From assembly GCA_964030475.1 (NCBI GenBank), contig CAXIPT010000006.1, positions 4,963,531 to 5,027,530 of the forward strand: a stretch of DNA of 64,000 nt, written 5' to 3'. The notes beneath the pieces were generated by a model. It had not been told where the DNA came from and made no database searches. It saw nothing but the letters and a program-made list of their open reading frames with translations. Made by a program: the position numbers and the translations under genes. Source of the DNA: Tethya wilhelma (lineage: Eukaryota > Porifera > Demospongiae > Tethyida > Tethyidae). Positions 1 through 13,700 of the stretch are shown one piece after another (position 1 is the first letter of the stretch; each line of letters starts with the position of its first letter).

Positions 1-3000
1 TTCAAACTTTTGAGGAGCTTTAGGTGTTACTGGACGTGGAGCTTGTGCCAAACTCTGCTGCAACTGATTTGCTTGTTCTTGTTCCAACTTCAAAACTTGT
101 CTCTTTGCTTCTTGTTCGTCAGCTTCGCTGGCTCTTACCTCCTCTTCGTCGAGTTCCTTCCTTCGTTTCTTTTCTTTTTTCTCCCTCCTTTTCTTGATTT
201 CAGCTTGCAAGCGTTCAAGCTGTCGATTCTTTTCCTTGTCAAGATTATCCACCATCTTTTCCATGGACTCTTTGTGTTGTGCTATTATTCTCTGCAAGAA
301 TCAAAAAGTGAGAATGAACTATTAATGTGGTGATACTTATTGCATATGCATACATGTGTTCATACATTTTGAGCTGCTTTTCAATCTAAAAAGGTCACCA
401 GAATCTAAGACTTATGCCTTTATAATGACATAATTATGTTTGATTTTAACCCCAAATCAGAAAAGAATATAGCTTGGAGTATATACTGTATAGTAAGGGG
501 AATTACCAAGTTTGACCATTAAGTTTGGGTTTTGCCAGAAAAATTAACGATTTTGGATATCATTTGAAAGGTTTTCTTGTGCTGAACACAATGGTACTTG
601 TCACATGCAGCTCTTGGTGACCCTCTTAGACTTAGATAATTCGATTGCAAACACACATACCCATATACCTACCTCTCTTTCTTGTTCACTGATGCCATTC
701 AGTTTGCTAAGGCTGTTCTGGTGAAGAGCTTCCTGTTCTTCTAGCCTCTGTTTCTGAATGTGGCTGTACTTTTCTTCCAGCTTATTCTTCCTCTCCAAGT
801 CCTTCTGTTTCTCTCTCTCTATCTCAGCTTCAAGCTCGCGAATCTTCTGGTCTCTAAGTTTAGCACGAGCCTCTTCACGTTTTTTCTTCTCCAACTTGAG
901 CTCGGAAATCCTTTTCTCTCCAGCTTCGATCACTTCCTTTCTGTAGGCCTCTGCTGCTTTGGCTGCACGCTCAGCCTCCTCTTGGTAGGAACGGATCAAG
1001 GCCTGCTCTGGTGAAAGCTCTTGCATTGCTTCAGCAAGTTCTCTAATCTGCCTCTCTCGTAGTGATAGAACTTCTTCGTCGTACTTGATTTCCAGAGATG
1101 GTGATATTTCAGTGGTCACGTTCTCCAGTAGTTTTTGCGTCTCTTTGTCAAAGTCGACCAACTGCTTCTTGTGTTTCTTCTTAAGTTGTAGCTTTTGTTT
1201 TGCCAGCTCAGGATTGGACATGGATGTCGAATTTGAGATGAGTTCAATGATTTCTTTCTCCTGCTCTGACACCAGTTTATCCTTTGCTGAATCTCTTTGC
1301 TCTTTGATGGCCTGCTTTTGTTCTTCGACTGCTATTGACTTTTGTCGCTCGTGTTGGTTTGCTAGTTGAACTGTCTCTCGGAAGTGCCTCTGACGTAGAA
1401 CGTGATAAATGACAGACTCGACCTCATCTGGACTCTTTTCCTTCAGCAGATTATTTAGAGCAGCAACTTCTGCTTCTTTAAGCTGAAAATTGAAAAAAAA
1501 AATCGTTGCTTTTAAAGAATGCAGTATATACGTATGCGTATTAGGCTATTAATCATCTTACCTGAGTGGATTCTAGCTTTTCCCTATCCATTTTTTGCAC
1601 TGTCAGCAACTTTTCAGTCTCAAGTTTTTGTTGTTCAGCTAGTTGTTTGGCTTTTCTTCTCTTGCGTGCATCTATCTTATCAGATAAGGCCTGCATGTAA
1701 ACCAACAAATCAATTAATGTCATGTGAATCATGACGGTCACGCTGTGTGCATATCATGCCCCAACCTTTTTCTGTTGCTCTCGCTCTTGTTCGTGACTTT
1801 CTTTCAAAGCTTCAATTTCCTTTTGATGGGCTGCAATGAGCTGGTCGGTCTCTTCAACCGACATCCTGCTCTGCTTCGTTGCCAAAGATTGCTGGAACTC
1901 CATCTCGTGTCGTTTCATTGCCTGCTCAAGTTGGTGAAGTGTTTGCTTCTCGAGGTTGGAAATTGTTCTCTCCTTGTCTTCCTGAGCCTCCTTCTCAAGT
2001 TCAGACTGTTTGGTGTTGTGCTCCATTTCCAATTGGATTTGCTGTTGTAGCTGTGACTCGAGTAGCAGTGACCTTGCTTGCTTAGCTTCTTCTGAGTCAG
2101 CATCAACTTCTGGTAGTACAGTTGTGGTACTACTTAACTGAGCCTGGATAAAAGAACATGCATGTATGAATATAGCCATTCAGTTAACAGGAGAGACTAG
2201 TTAGTGAAGTAAACAACCAGTGAGCTTACCTGTCTAGCATTTGAGACTTTTAGTTGCTGTTTGAACTCTTGTTCTTTCTTTATTTCTTGTTCTAGCTGCT
2301 TTTGAGCTGATCTCTTAGCTGCAATTGATTCTTTGCTCTGACTAGTGGTATCTTCTTTTTCAGCATTAGTTGAAGCACCACCATCACCTTCACCAATGAC
2401 TTGCTCATCGTACTGCTGAAGTAGCTCTGCTAGTTCAGGTGTTTCTCCCACTACTGCTCGTAGAGCTTCTTTTTCGTTGTTTTGTTTGGTTTTCATGCTA
2501 TCTTGGTGGAGTGCATCAAATAGAGCAATCTCGACCATTGCTGTGTCCGCATCACTCACGGTGCTTGCTACAGAAGTTGATTTCCGTCTGCGTCTATCAC
2601 TTCTCTGTGATTTAAGCTTGTCTCTGACTTTGCTGTGCCTCCTTGACAATGTCGTATCAAGCTGTGATACAGACAACGATCAGAAGTATAAGATTGGTGT
2701 ACTTATCATCATAATACATGACTTCACTTCCAATCTTACTTACCTTGGCAGCTTCATCTTGTTGCTTCTTGATATCTTTCTCGTCACAGTTGAGCACTCT
2801 CAGTCTGTGGACCATTTGGCTGTTCATGGTAGCACGTTTGATCTTGTTCACACGTTCCAATCTTTTCTGTTCCTCGGCTGCAACTTCAGCTCTAGAATAA
2901 CAAAACACATTGACAATTCATAATCGATATTGAATTTTTTTTGACAACAATAGACTGTTTTTTACTCACTTGATTTCAGCCAGTAGTTTAGCTTCATCGT

Positions 3001-4778
3001 CTGCTAGTTGTTGTAGTTTCCTCTTCAGCTCGTCTTCAGTTTCTGGAGCCGTGTCAACCAATTGACCAGCTGAAATCTGATGGTCTTTGGCTTCTTGAGA
3101 ATGAGATCTAAAGAACAACATAGCATTGCATTATCAACATTGGTGCTCTATTGATCATGCTGCTGGCTAAACTTTCTTACTCTGTCAGTTGTTTCTTTGC
3201 TGTGACTCTCTTATTGACCAGCTCACGGATGACTTCATTCACAGCTCTCTCCTTGTCTGTTTCTACCATCCCAAGCTTCTCTTCGAGCTCTTTCATCTTG
3301 GCCACCATCAACTCGTACTTCTTCTTGCTGTCTGTTGTCTCTGGAAGACTCCTGGCTAGCTCCTGTTTAGCTGCTTCAACCAACATGGCTTTCTTCTCTT
3401 TGTATTTTTGAAGGATAGACTTGATCTCATTTGATTCGTCCGTTTGGAGCTTGCTCTCCAGGTTCACATTTTCAATCGTGTGCTTTTCGATGAGATCTTT
3501 GGTTATCTTTCTCTGCTGTGGGTCACTCAAATCAGCCATCTCATCATCATCCTTAATGACAGGGTCAGTCCACCCTTCCACGGGTGTATCGTACGAGTTG
3601 ACTGGCTGCACTGCTGATCCATCGACATCCTCAACAGTGACGATAGGTATTGAGAAACTTCTTGGCTTTTCTCTCACTGAGTCTTGTGATGTTAGTTTTG
3701 GTTTGATCGCAGTAGGTACATCTTCAGTACCTATATATATTGAGAGAAAATGACATTGTATTTTACAAAGTCTTTTCTTTTTCTGTATGTATAACTGAGT
3801 TTGTGTATTTAGAATATACCTTCAACTTGTGCCTGTGACTTCTCAACCAGTTTGAGGAGATGCTCTAGTAGTGGCTGTAGCTGAGCTCCAGTGGTTGATT
3901 GGAGGACATCATCACTTCCACTAGGGTGGTCAAATGTGTTGTAGGTGAAACCAGCCCCAGTTATGAGATACTATTACGGAAGAAGCACAGTAAAGAGATC
4001 ACAATATAATGACAGTATATGTGTACATTCATTATGGTGCTTACCTTGGCCTGTTCAGCACACAGTTCACTCTTGGCTCTGACATATGAGAGGCTGGCAT
4101 TGATCGTGCTGATGTTTTGAATCTGTCGAGATAGTTGTAACTCCATTTCTCCTCGTAAGGTCATCACCTTCTCTTTGTGCTGAGCTCTGATTTGCCTCAC
4201 TGCTTCAGGATTGTTGGCCTCCTGAACATTGCACCAGACATGTAGTAACATTTCATTAATTGCTATAGAGTTTTAATGGCTTACATTAGCAGCAGCTGCT
4301 CTCTCGTTGAACCGTGTCTCTTCAGTTGCCAATCTACCCAGCAGTTTCTCTACAACTTGTACAAACCTCTCGTGGGCAGTGACAGATAACTTGATCTTTT
4401 CTTGTTCGTCTCCATCCATTAGTTGTAGCAGGTAGGCCACGTCAGAAGGCAAGCGAGCATCCAGCTCTGATTTCTTCACACGGCATCGTCGAGCTTCTGA
4501 TACCAATACCTATGAATACAAGTGTTCATATATCAATGTCAAATACTGTATTAAGTAAGGATATGCTCTGTCATTGATTTTACCTGACTCAGTGAACGGG
4601 TATGTTGTTTGAGTGCTTCCATCTTGTCCTTGATCGACAGAACACTTTCCAGTAGAGCACTATTGGTGTAGATTTGGTTGTGAATGTGACTACTGGTTGA
4701 AGCAATCTCATCAATGAGTGTAGCTGATCTACGCCAATAGCTTCTCCTAGCAGCTATTTCACCATCAAACAGTGAAAC
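1..4778 (-). CDS. Giant gene exons 19-30: cytoplasmic coiled-coil region (partial)
   Basis: Exons: 4778-4584, 4509-4285, 4221-4045, 3970-3820, 3730-3181, 3107-2970, 2891-2744, 2661-2230, 2143-1766, 1690-1562, 1482-673, and 291 to beyond 1. All phases agree (0,0,0,1,2,2,0,0,0,0,0). The sequence is very rich in Lys, Glu, Gln, Arg and Leu with heptad-like spacing (LEEKYSHIQKQRLEEQEAL, RREKKEKKRRKELDEEE), interrupted by acidic, Pro-containing linkers in exon 23. It looks like long coiled coil that could dimerise or bind the cytoskeleton. A motif in exon 29 (VIYHVLRQRH) might help find relatives. The 3' end, stop codon and poly(A) site lie outside the window. Confidence 0.78.
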
Positions 4779-7700
4779 CTGAAATAGAACAACGCCATGC
4801 ATAGTGATGGTCAGGTACTTGAATTGGAGTACAGTAGCAAGCTTAAGCTGAAGTTTAAGCTCATGCAAGCTTACAATTGAATCAGGGTACTTCTTCTTTT
4901 CAGACAGCATACTCATATCTGGGTCTTGCAGGATAGGAACTGCAATATCAGTTTCAAGGTTTCTTGCAATGCCACAAACTGTAGCAATCTCCCCAGAAGA
5001 TTTGTCGAGTACCTTCTCACCAATCATGATAGGCACGCTCCCGTCTCCTTCAATCGATTCCATAGTACCAGCAAGAGGTGTTACGATATGGGTAACAGGA
5101 TTGATCTCATATCCTAGCACTGGCACTTGCACTCCTTCAGTTGGGTCTGTTATGGTGAGACCCACTAGGAGAGGTAATGGTTGGCCTGTGGGCTTGAACT
5201 CCATGTAGCCAGGACTACCTCCAGTTTCTCCGATTTTGTCCGAGAGTTCCTTTTTCGTGAGTAGGTTGTGAAGACTCCTGAGATTGTATGCTTGATTCTT
5301 TGTGCGAGATTGTTTCAGTTCTTTGAACATCATCTCTGCCTTTTGTAGCTCTGTTTTCAGGCTGATTTCTTCATGTTCTTGGGAAGTGGCCACTCGAAGA
5401 GCTTTGCTCAGATCTTTCAAGTAAACAAGACACTCAATAGCATGTCTCTCCTGCGTCAATTCTACACAATCGGCATAAGTTTGGTAGCCACCAGATGAAC
5501 CAACGAGTCGTGCATCTTGAATGCTCTTGAAAGCTGATGTCAGTCTAACAGGAAGCTGTGAAAGTGGCTCTGTAATTTGCTCACCGAGTAGAACAGTCTT
5601 GTGGTTTGTCTTAGAGGTACCAATATCTTGAACCACGGTACTACCTCCTATGGGAACTATGGCTCCTGTCGTCTGATCAATGGCCACACCAATTGTTGGC
5701 ACAGGCATGTCTGTGTTTGGATCGTTCAACATGGAGACGACTTCTATCGGTACAGGTAAACCTGTAACTGGATCGGCATAAGTTCCTCCAACTGGCATCA
5801 CCGAGTGTGTGGTTGGATGCACAGTGACGGCACAGATGGGAACGGTCAACTCTGTCTTGGGATCCTTCATTGGGCCTCCGTATTTCAGACTAGTCGGCTT
5901 TTCTGGTACTTCTAGGCCAGTTTCCACTGGCTCACCCGTCTCTGGATTGAGTGGATATGCTATGTAGGGAATCATTGGATCGTCTCTGAGAATACACTCG
6001 TCTTGTTTTGTGGCATCGCAAGTGAAGATCATTTTGAGTGAGACAGGATCGAAGCAGATGTTGCCTTCCATTGGGACAATGAGTCCTGTTTTAGGATTAA
6101 TGACGTGGTTAGGAGGCACCCTGTCAGTTGTACCATCTGCAAGCTTCATTCGTACAGATGGCCCTGGTATGAGCAGTCCGGTGGAAACATCTTTCAAGGC
6201 GATTGTCTCATTTCCTTCCATCACTGCTCGTTCTATTTCAGCGACGGTGATGGTTTGTCCAGTTTCAGTTGACACTAGAGGTGCTCCGATGTATTTGTTG
6301 TACACAGACATTGTACCGCATAGGTTGCAGTGAGCTTCTAATGAGGCCACAAAACCATCCAGCAATTTGTCAAGTTGTGCCATTAGTCTAATGTGAACAA
6401 AATTCAGTTTAAATGCACACTCACATATGCTATATAAAGCTGACATACTCAGTATATTATTTTGCTAACCTTTCCATAGTAGCTTCATTGTCCATTTTAT
6501 TTTCATTTGAACAGAGAGAGTCGATGATCTCAAGGATTCTTGTTGATTCCCTGAAAGAAGCATCAAACTCAACTCTGTGGTTCTGTCGTTTCTCTTCAAT
6601 AGAGTTGAGAAGTCTCAGTTGAGTAGAAAGAACTCTGTTGTATTGCTGACACAGCACTTTTCGTCTCTCCAACTCTGCATCATACTGCATAGCGTATACA
6701 TTGAATGCTGAACACTGTACTTTACCAAGACTTATAGTTTCTTAAACCTTTTCTTTCATCTTCTCGTATGCTCTCAGATCGTCTGGTGAAGCCATTTCAG
6801 CCCTTCCCTGGAGGTTCAGCTTAGCAACCCACAAACTTCTTAGATTATCAGCTTCTGAAGTGATCTTCTGGAACAAAGCTTTTGCCTAAAAACCGTGCAT
6901 GCATAGTGTGGAGTGTGAACACATTGTCATGCACATTATATACACATGACACTAACCTGTTCATTCTGTCCTCCTATGGAAGCCATCACACGATGTGATT
7001 GAGTGGAGAGCTCTTCAAAGAGTTGGTGTGTCGAGAAGGCCTCCAAGTCAACTTGATTGTCATAATCCCAGAATTCATCATTCTTCGTCACTGACGTAAC
7101 ACTAACACCATCATGAGAATCTGCAAATCATTTGAAATGTTCACTTAAAAATCTTTCTCATGTAACTGTTTTAGCATGATTCTACGTCAACTTATACCTT
7201 CTTCTTGGCTATTCTTGAGAAGCATCATGTGATGGACTTTCTTCTTTGGATAGGTTGTGGACCCTTTGGAGGAATAGTTGTCCAAATTGTAATGCTTGTT
7301 CTCCTTGCGGTACTTTGGCTTGAAGAGGGTAACTTTAGACCAACCAAACTGTCTGAACAATAGCTGAAATACAAAAAGAACAGTACTAAAGTCAAAATGG
7401 ATGGATGACTTGCAAAATGTTCTATTTGTCTGAATCTTACCAATGCAACAATGACCACAGCAAGTATTACAACACCCCCAGCTAGCATGCTGCCAATGAG
7501 CACCCAGTTTGGTGCCTGCAGGATATCATCACTCCTAACAATTCCCAGTTGTATGGCACTCGATGGACTCATTGGAAAGAAGGGTCCTGTATCAGGGCAC
7601 TGACCATCCTCGCTCACAACTCGAATGACAATCTTTCGATTGCTGTTGCTGCTTAGTGAGAAAGTGTACACTCCTTCGTCGTTGAATTGGAATGCAAATA

Positions 7701-10700
7701 GCGAGTTTTGTCCTGTTTGTAGCTGCATCTCAGCACTGCTTTGAAACAGTCCATAGTCGAAATTTGGGTTGGTATTGTACAAGCTGTTTCTGTCGTACAT
7801 TGGGAAGGACTCGTTTGAGATTTGAAACAGAAATGATTCTCCAACTTGTAGACAAATTAGAGGGTCGTTGATGTTATCACTCTCATCTTGTGTAGTGGTG
7901 GTAGATGTGTCGGTCTGTCTTTTTCGACGGTTGTTTGAGTTCACTTCTTCTTCAGTAGTTAGACCACTGAGGATACTCATAATATTTGCAGCACTTTGTC
8001 TGTAAAATCCTCTGAATCGATCTGTGTTCGAGAAATGTATACATAAGTTATCGTAACAATACCACTTCTAGCTATAATGGATCAAATGTTCAGTTGCAAT
8101 ATAACACTAATGATTGTTTTGAAACTTTTGTATGCATGAATGTTTTTAGAGCAGTCTTCATGCAGTTTAGCATTCCTGTAGATTGCAAATATTTACAGTC
8201 TTGATAAAATCTGCAAAACCACCCCATGCACTGAGTAAGGAGCTTTTATGTTGATCTGAGGGTAATAACCTTCATTTATTGATAAGTTTCAACACAATTA
8301 ATCAGTTACTATTTAGTCCAGCAAAAACTACCTGCACTTGTGATGTCAGTCTGTTGAACTACCACTTCCTGTCTGTTAAACTACCACTTGTGATATCAGT
8401 CACTAACTGGTCATGCATGCATAGCTACTAAAGAGGCAGTGAATATGTATAGGTTAGTGACCACGCCTTCGGTTCTTAGCGAATTAGAAGCGCGAGGAAG
8501 TGTTTATATAGTGACCAAGGGCGCAATGTTCTCATTCATGCTAGGAACAAGGCTAACTGCCCGCACATTTTGAGTCAGCGAATACAGTTAGTTAATTTCA
8601 TGCCCACACATTTACTGGTGATTTCATTAACTGGTCATGAATTGGGTTATGAATATGATTATAGTGGGTATGTCAGTCATGAATATATGATTATAGTTGT
8701 TTTAGATACAGGATGTAACAGCTTATCAGGTGTAAAACCTATCACGGGGGTTTGGCCCAATCTTCTTATATTTGCTTATTAAACCTTTATCATTTATATA
8801 TATAGCATATTCTCATGAAATATGTGCAAAAAAGTATCCATCCCATATACAGTGACTCATGTTCATGTTCATCTCAGGATACTAACATTCATTTATTGAT
8901 ACTTTACAACAAATTAATTTAACTGATCTAATCAGCTAGCTACTTAATTCCAACTACTCCAGCAAAAAATATACTAACAACTATTGTTCACACTAAACTA
9001 CATAGGCCTATTGGAGTTTATCAATCCACAAGTGCTTTTACTTTTCAAAATATGATTCCTCAATTCCGGCTCCAGGATCAGGAGAGAAGGAGAATTCAAT
9101 GTAATTGGAGTGGACTTTCAGAGGGCCATATTTTCCAACTAGTTGCGTCACTATCACCTTCTGCTTTGGCATAACCTCAACTTTGGTTTCGATCTCGACC
9201 TCCTCGGACCAGGTTTGGGCTGTTGATCTCTGCCACTCATATGAGAAGCTGATGGAATACTTTGAGCTGTCCGAAATGGGTCCCTGTGAGAAGTTAGTTT
9301 GCATCTCGTACCCGAGGCTTTCGGTGAACTTGGTAGAACTCCCTTTTGTGACGGATATTCCCAATTTTTTCATGTACGTCAGCTCAGCTGGTGTATCAAG
9401 CTTATTGTGGAAGCTAGTTACCACTTCCATGCCATCTGTGATCGGTTCTCCAGGACCGATACCAAGCTTCCATTGTGCCCAGATATCATCAGGGCTACCT
9501 TTAGTGACGTGAGCAATGCCACTGTGGTAGGCATCCAAGTAGGAGTTGGTGTAACGGTTGGACTGCAAGGCGTATATGTCCTCTCTCACATGGACAAGCC
9601 TCCATTGGGCCCACTCTTTACTAATGGGTGGATTGGGGGAGTGAGTGAGATGAATCTCTCCATCGTGGTAAGCATCCACGTAGTGATTACGATATTTGAG
9701 ACTTTCCATAAGTATTGTGCCATCGTTTCCTTCGTGAACTATGAGTCGAGTCCACTCAGCATTCGGCACTTTGTTGTAGTCGCACTGTGTGATGTGAAGC
9801 TTAAAAGAGTGATGGCAGTCGGCATAGGATCCATCATACTTCACAGACTGCAAGGAAATGATGCGACCCATCACATCTTCTGGTGAAATACCGTAGTCAG
9901 CCATGGTTTTGTATATCTCTAAATGCTTGCTGAGTCAAAAGTTGAATGTGAACGGCTTACAAAATGTGCCTGCTTTTATAGTAGATGGCACTCTATCAGT
10001 TAAGCAGTAACTTCCAGAAAGGATTCAGAGCCAATAATCTAACACTACCTAGAAAGATAGACATTTATCTACGTCACTATATACATCATGAAAGCAGTTA
10101 GCTAGAATGTCAAAATATCTCTGCTTCCAATTTACATTAAAGTAATTGTTACAGATAAGCTATACTAGCTAATTGGAAGTAACAAGAAAGTACTGCACCT
10201 AGAGACTCTTTGGCAGACTGCTGGTTATTGTAGACACCTATCTAGCTTATTATAACCATTCGACATGCTGTCTCTGCAGGTAATGGTCTGTACACCCCAC
10301 TAACAAGAAATTGTTTGCCTCATTCCTAGACCTACTATGTTTGCTTCACTAATACTGTTTGACTTGAACTGAGTTGGTATCATAAATCAACATATTTCAA
10401 GCTAACTGGAAGTAGGAGTGTCTCTGCATGTTTCTGTCTAGACTACAATGTAGACAAGCTAGATGTCTACTTAGTTATTTAATGTGTGCATGGGCAGTCA
10501 ACTATTCTCTAGTCATGAATATCGATCATTATAATATTATACCACTTGTGATATCAGTCAACAACTAGTCATGCAACTATTGTAAAGGGGCAGTGTGTAT
10601 AGTTTCAGGTTGAGAATAAGGCTGACAGCCCACACATTCAAACTATACCACTTGTGATATCAGCCTGTTAAACTACCACTTGTGATATCATGCAGTCACC

Positions 10701-13700
10701 AACTGGTTATGCATGCACAACTACTAGAGGCAGTGAATATAGGATGTTGACTGCATGCCCACACATTTACTTGATAATATTATAATTAACTGTTCACAAA
10801 TCTATAGTCATGAATATGATTATAGGATTTAAAACCTATCAGTGGGTTTGGCCCAGTCTTCTTATACTACTTACTAATAGTGTGCTTACTAATCTTCTAT
10901 GATCATAGCTGTTTCATGGATATTATGTGCAAACCCCTCCCCATACAATGATGCATGTTCATGTTCATCTCAGGATGCTAACCTTTATTTATTGATACTT
11001 TGAAACACATCAATTTTATTGATCTAATCTAATCAGCTACTTAGTAAACAACATAGTCCAACTACTCCAGCAAAAAATATACTAACAATTAATGTTCACA
11101 CTAAACTATATGCCTATTGGAGTTTATCAATTGAATTCCTTAAGTGCTTGTATTACCGTGGGCTTTTTAAGATATAATTCCTCAATTTCTTCAGGTTCAG
11201 GAGAGATGGAGATTTCAATGTGATTGGCGTGGACTTTCAGAGGGCCATATTCTCCAACTAGTTGCCTCACTATCACCTTCTGCTTTGGCATAACCTCAAC
11301 TTTGGTTTCGATCTCAACCTCCTCGGACCAGGTTTGGGTTGTTGATCTCTCCCACTCATATGAGAAGCTGATGGAATACTTTGAGCTGCCTGAAATGGGT
11401 CCCAGTGAGAAGTTGGTTTGCATCTCGTACCCAAGGGTTGTAGTGAACTTGGTAGAACTCCCTTCCGTGACTGCTGTTCCCAATTTTTTCCTGTACGTCA
11501 GCTCAGCTGGTGTATCAAGCTTATTGTAGAGGCTAGCTACCTCTTCCATGCCATCGCTGATTGGTGCTCCAGGACCGATACCAAGCCTCCATTGGGCCCA
11601 GATATCATCAGGGCTACCTTTAGTGACGTGAGCAGTCCCACTGTGGTAGGCATCCAAGTAAGAGTTGGGGTAACGGTTGGACTGCAAGGCGTATATGTCC
11701 TCTCTCACATGGACAAGCCTCCATTGAGCCCACTCTTTACTAATGGGTGGATTGGGGGAGTGAGTGAGATGAATCTCTTTATCGTGGTAAGCATCCACGT
11801 AGTGACTACGATACTTGAGACTTTCCAAAAGCATTGTGCCATCGTTTCCTTCGTGAACTATGAGTCGAGTCCACTCAGCATTCGGCACTTTATTGTAGTC
11901 ACACTGTGTGATGTGAAGCTCAAAAGAGTGATGGCAGTCGGCATAGGATCCATCATACTTCACAGACTGCAAGGTAATGATGCGACCGATCACATCTTCC
12001 TGTGGAATACCAGAGTCCGCCATGGCTTTGTGTATCTCAAATGCTTGATGAGTCAAAAGTCGAAAGTTGGTTGAACTCAAATGTGGACAGCTTACAAAAT
12101 GTGCCTGCTTTTATAGTAGATGGCACTCTATCAGTTAAGCAGTAACTTAATTCCAGAAAGGATTCAGAGCCAATAATCTAACTCCATCTGCTAAGAAGCT
12201 AGACACTTATCTATGTCACTACATCATGAAAGTAGTTAGCTAGAAAGTCAAGATATCTTTACTTCCAATTTACATTAAAGTAATTGTTACAGATAAGCTA
12301 TACTAGCTAATTGGAAGTAGCAAGAAAGCACTGCACACAGAGACTCTTTGGCAGACTTCTGGTTATTGTAGACATATAGGATCCATCATACTTCACAGAC
12401 TGCAAGGTAATGATGCGACCGATCACATCTTCCTGTGGAATACCAGAGTCCGCCATGGCTTTGTGTATCTCAAATGCTTGATGAGTCAAAAGTCGAAAGT
12501 TGGTTGAACTCAAATGTGGACAGCTTACAAAATGTGCCTGCTTTTATAGTAGATGGCACTCTATCAGTTAAGCAGTAACTTAATTCCAGAAAGGATTCAG
12601 AGCCAATAATCTAACTCCATCTGCTAAGAAGCTAGACACTTATCTATGTCACTACATCATGAAAGTAGTTAGCTAGAAAGTCAAGATATCTTTACTTCCA
12701 ATTTACATTAAAGTAATTGTTACAGATAAGCTATACTAGCTAATTGGAAGTAGCAAGAAAGCACTGCACACAGAGACTCTTTGGCAGACTTCTGGTTATT
12801 GTAGACACCTATCTAGCTCATTATAACCATTCGCCATGCTGTCTCTGCAGGTAATGGTCTGTACACTTAACTAACAAGAAACTGTTGGCCTCATTCCTAG
12901 ACCTACTATGTTTGCTTCACTAATAATGTTTGGCTTGAACTGTGTTGGTATCATAAATCAACATATTTCAAGCTAACTGGAAGTAGGAGAGTCTCTGTTT
13001 CTGTCTAGACTAAAAAGTAATGTAGACAAGCTAGATGTCTACTTAGTTATTTAATGTGTGCATGGGCAGTCTACTATTCTCTAGTCATGAATATCAATCG
13101 TTATATACCACTTGTGATATCAGTCAACAACTAGTCATGCAACTACTATTGTAAAGGTGCAGAATGTATAGTGTGTCGACTGCCTTTTCGAGGTTGAGAA
13201 CAAGGCTGACGGCCCACACATTTAAACTATACCACTTGTGATATCAGTCTGTTAAAGTACCACTTCTGATATCAGTCTGTTAAATACCACTTCTGATATC
13301 ATGCAGTCACCAACTGGTTATGCATGCACAACTACTAGAGGGAGTGAATGTGGGATGTTGACTGCATGCCCACACACACATTTAATTAGTCTTGATATTA
13401 TCATTTACTTGATAACATTACTAACTGTTCACAAATCGAGTCATGAATATGATTATAGTGGATTTAAAACATATCAGTGGGTTTGACCCAGTCTTCTTAT
13501 ACTGCTTACTAATCTTCTCTGGTAGCATTTTCATGAATATTATGTGCAACCCCCTCCCCATACAGTGACTCCTGTTCATGTTCATCTGAGGATACTAACC
13601 TTCATTTATTGATACTATGCAACAAATTAATTTTATTGATCTAATCTAATCAGCTACTTAGTAAACAACATAGTCCAACTACTCCAGCAAAAAATATACT

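Larger units (their letters stand above)
11943..12808. repeat. Direct 433 bp duplication (11943-12375 and 12376-12808)
   Basis: ATAGGATCCATCATAC occurs at 11943 and 12376. The copies appear identical along their full length, ending near GGTTATTGTAGACA. The unit spans the 5' coding end, untranslated leader, TATA box and upstream region of copy 2. Confidence 0.93.

Noticed and set aside
7225..7980. Independent gene starting at the Met at 7980
   Set aside because: No leader follows that Met, the frame is open upstream to a good acceptor at 8021 in the phase left by exon 12, and the ORF end runs into introns.
11127..12080. Upstream ATG (12080) as the start of aerolysin-like copy 2
   Set aside because: It lies about 28 nt from the TATA box, at or before the likely transcription start, and is not shared by the other copies.
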